Below are positions 6,761 through 7,634 of a DNA stretch of 7,634 bases, piece after piece. Position numbers and translations under genes: made by a program. Below the pieces are notes generated by a model. That model saw nothing but the letters and a program-made list of their open reading frames with translations. It was not told where the DNA came from and searched no databases. Each line of letters opens with the position of its first letter. Positions within the stretch are counted from its first letter, which is position 1. Source of the DNA: Betaproteobacteria bacterium (GTDB lineage Bacteria; Pseudomonadota; Gammaproteobacteria; Burkholderiales; Burkholderiaceae_C); assembly GCA_025354965.1 (NCBI GenBank), contig JANXLW010000422.1, positions 1 through 7,634 of the forward strand, read 5' to 3'.

Positions 6761-7282
6761 ATGAGCAGCCCTGATTCATCCAGCTCGTCCGATCGCAGCA
6801 CTGCGCCGCCGGGTACGCGCTCGGTCATCGGTTCGCTGGCCGCTGCCGGCGCGCTACCGGCGCAAAGTTCAGCCTGGTTTGCGCAGCCCTTGAGTTGGCC
6901 GCTGCTGCCGGTGCCCGATCAGGATGGTCGCCTGCAATGGCCGAGTCTGACCGTTTCGGTGCGCGATTCAATCCGCATCCTGCTGGCCACCGTGCCGGGG
7001 GAGCAGTTGCAGCACCCGCGCTTCGGTGTCGGTCTGGAGCGCGACCTGCAGCGCCCCAACCAGCTCGCCACCCGCGCCGACATCGTGCGCCGCATCGGCG
7101 AAGCGCTCAAGACCTGGGAGCCGCGTGTCACGGCCGAGCTGATTGATGTGACCGCTGAAGACGGCGGTCGCCTTTTGCGTGTCGACATTCGTTATCGGAT
7201 CGTCGCCACTGGCGTGCTGCAGCGCTTGAGCGTCGCCGCCAGCGTGCCCGATGCGGTGCCCCAATCTTCTGCCCAGGTCTGA
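6761..7282 (+). CDS. gp25/GPW-family baseplate wedge protein
   Basis: This is a baseplate wedge component homologous to phage T4 gp25, P2 gpW and T6SS TssE, which sits at the base of the sheath and nucleates its first ring. The core spans residues ~44-161: LSWPLLPVPDQDGRLQW, VRDSIRILLATVPGEQLQHP (67-86) with the diagnostic GEQLQHPRFGVGL at 80-92, a helix (RADIVRRIGEALKTWEPRV, 105-123), and the strands VTAELIDVTAEDGG and LLRVDIRYRIVATG. At 173 residues it exceeds the common ~130-150. The extra is a Ser/Ala/Pro-rich N-terminus (residues 1-43), likely disordered. No clear Shine-Dalgarno precedes ATG 6761, and the stop of the previous gene lies 15 nt upstream, so initiation may rely on coupling. 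The next gene begins 29 nt downstream. Confidence 0.92.
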   Translation: MSSPDSSSSSDRSTAPPGTRSVIGSLAAAGALPAQSSAWFAQPLSWPLLPVPDQDGRLQWPSLTVSVRDSIRILLATVPGEQLQHPRFGVGLERDLQRPNQLATRADIVRRIGEALKTWEPRVTAELIDVTAEDGGRLLRVDIRYRIVATGVLQRLSVAASVPDAVPQSSAQV

Positions 7283-7283
7283 C

Positions 7284-7310
7284 ATGACCCGAGCCCACGC
7301 CAGGATCTGA
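7284..7310 (+). other. Possible 8-codon leader mini-ORF (MTRAHARI)
   Basis: An ATG 1 nt after the gp25-like stop opens an 8-codon frame ending in TGA, 1 nt before the J-like start. The reading frame differs from both neighbours. A weak AGG (7275-7277) lies 6 nt upstream. It may serve only to carry terminating ribosomes across the gap to the next start, or may not be translated at all; no peptide function is proposed. Confidence 0.3.
7302..7305 (+). promoter_or_regulatory. Ribosome binding site AGGA for the J-like gene
   Basis: AGGA lies 6 nt before ATG 7312. It decides in favour of 7312 over the upstream ATG 7284, whose frame closes after eight codons. Confidence 0.6.
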
Positions 7311-7311
7311 C

Positions 7312-7634
7312 ATGCCGATCAACCTTCCTGTCATTGACGATCGTCGTTACCAAGACTTGATCGACGAGCTGCTGGCGCGCATTCCGGCGCACGCGCCGGA
7401 ATGGTCGCAACCGCGCGTCGGCGACCCCGGTGTCACCCTGATCGAGCTGTTTGCCTGGCTCGCTGACACGGTGCTGTACCGCGCCAACCTGATCCCCGAG
7501 CGGCAACGCCTGGCCTTCCTGTCGCTGGTCGGTCGCCAGTTGCGTCCGGCGCGGTCGGCTAGCGGTATCGTGACCTTGACGACCGATGGCCTGGCCGCGA
7601 TCGAATTGAAGAAAGGCAGCGCGCTCGACGGTCC
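7312..7634 (+). CDS. Baseplate J-like protein (gpJ/Afp11 type), N-terminal part, 3' end outside window
   Basis: This is the start of a large baseplate wedge protein of the gpJ/T4 gp6/Afp11 group, which links hub and sheath and spreads to trigger contraction. The 107 visible residues begin with MPINLPVIDDRRYQDLIDEL, followed by ARIPAHAPEWSQPRVGDPGV (22-41) and TLIELFAWLADTVLYRANLIPE (42-63). The pattern of DDR-Y, PEW, DPG-TLIELFAWL and YR-N-P is the strongly conserved opening of eCIS baseplate J-like proteins. Residues 64-78 continue as a helix (RQRLAFLSLVGRQLR), then the first beta strands (SGIVTLTTDG) begin. The frame is open at the right edge; relatives usually run for several hundred residues more. 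Following gp25 directly is typical of eCIS and phage wedge gene order. Confidence 0.93.
   Translation, partial: MPINLPVIDDRRYQDLIDELLARIPAHAPEWSQPRVGDPGVTLIELFAWLADTVLYRANLIPERQRLAFLSLVGRQLRPARSASGIVTLTTDGLAAIELKKGSALDG
7381..7402 (+). repeat. Perfect 10-bp inverted repeat early in the J-like gene
   Basis: ATTCCGGCGC and GCGCCGGAAT flank a 2-nt AC spacer. In RNA this gives a stable GC-rich hairpin (9 pairs with a 4-nt loop) at codons 24-31. No T-run follows, so it is not an intrinsic terminator. It could slow ribosomes or affect mRNA decay, or be incidental. Confidence 0.5.

Larger units (their letters stand above)
7273..7314 (+). repeat. Duplicated translation-start module before the J-like gene
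   Basis: CCAGGTCTGACATG (7273-7286) and CCAGGATCTGACATG (7300-7314) are near-identical direct repeats differing by one inserted A, with their ATGs 28 nt apart. Each has a purine-rich AGG/AGGA, then TCTGAC, then ATG at the same 6-nt spacing. In the first copy the TGA is the stop of the gp25-like gene; in the second, the TGA ends an 8-codon ORF opened by the first ATG, and the second ATG starts the J-like gene. Confidence 0.7.

Overview
The window is a stretch of a high-GC (roughly two-thirds G+C by eye) bacterial chromosome. It is filled from edge to edge by one set of co-directional, plus-strand genes encoding structural parts of a phage-tail-like contractile nanomachine. The family content (sheath, gp19-like tube, CIS-tube protein, small Afp6-position protein, gpD-type hub, gpV-type spike, an eCIS-associated protein of unknown function, gp25, gpJ-like baseplate protein) matches the core of an extracellular contractile injection system (eCIS; Afp/PVC/MAC-like). 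A T6SS or an intact phage fits less well: there is no TssJLM, TssK or ClpV and no head, lysis or replication gene. Codon usage and GC suggest a proteobacterium (gamma or beta) or a similarly GC-rich lineage; the sequence alone does not settle the taxon.

Layout: 2-1195, C-terminal ~400 residues of a tail sheath protein whose 5' part lies outside the window; 1192-1773, tail tube protein (ATGA overlap with the sheath gene); 1783-2721, CIS-tube (Afp7-like) protein with an unusual Gly/Ala/Ser-rich tail instead of a visible LysM domain; 2737-2922, 61-residue small protein; 2962-4050, gpD-like hub; 4063-4752, gpV-like spike; 4760-6745, 661-residue eCIS-associated protein with a strongly hydrophobic C-terminus; 6761-7282, gp25/GPW-like baseplate wedge protein; 7312-7634, N-terminal part of a baseplate J-like protein that runs off the window.

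Gaps between genes are -4 to 39 nt and no terminator or convincing promoter was found, so the genes are probably one transcriptional unit read left to right. In the expected assembly, spike and hub (gpV, gpD) sit at the centre of the baseplate, gp25 and the J-like protein form the wedges, the CIS-tube and tube proteins build the inner tube, and the sheath surrounds it and contracts to drive it out. The ATPase, cap, tape measure, fibres, effectors and a PAAR tip are not in this window and would be expected outside it.

The main points for follow-up are the 661-residue protein with its membrane-like C-terminus, the low-complexity tail on the CIS-tube protein, and a near-perfect duplication of the translation start module before the J-like gene that creates an 8-codon mini-ORF. 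No RNA genes, CRISPR arrays, insertion sequences or attachment sites were seen.
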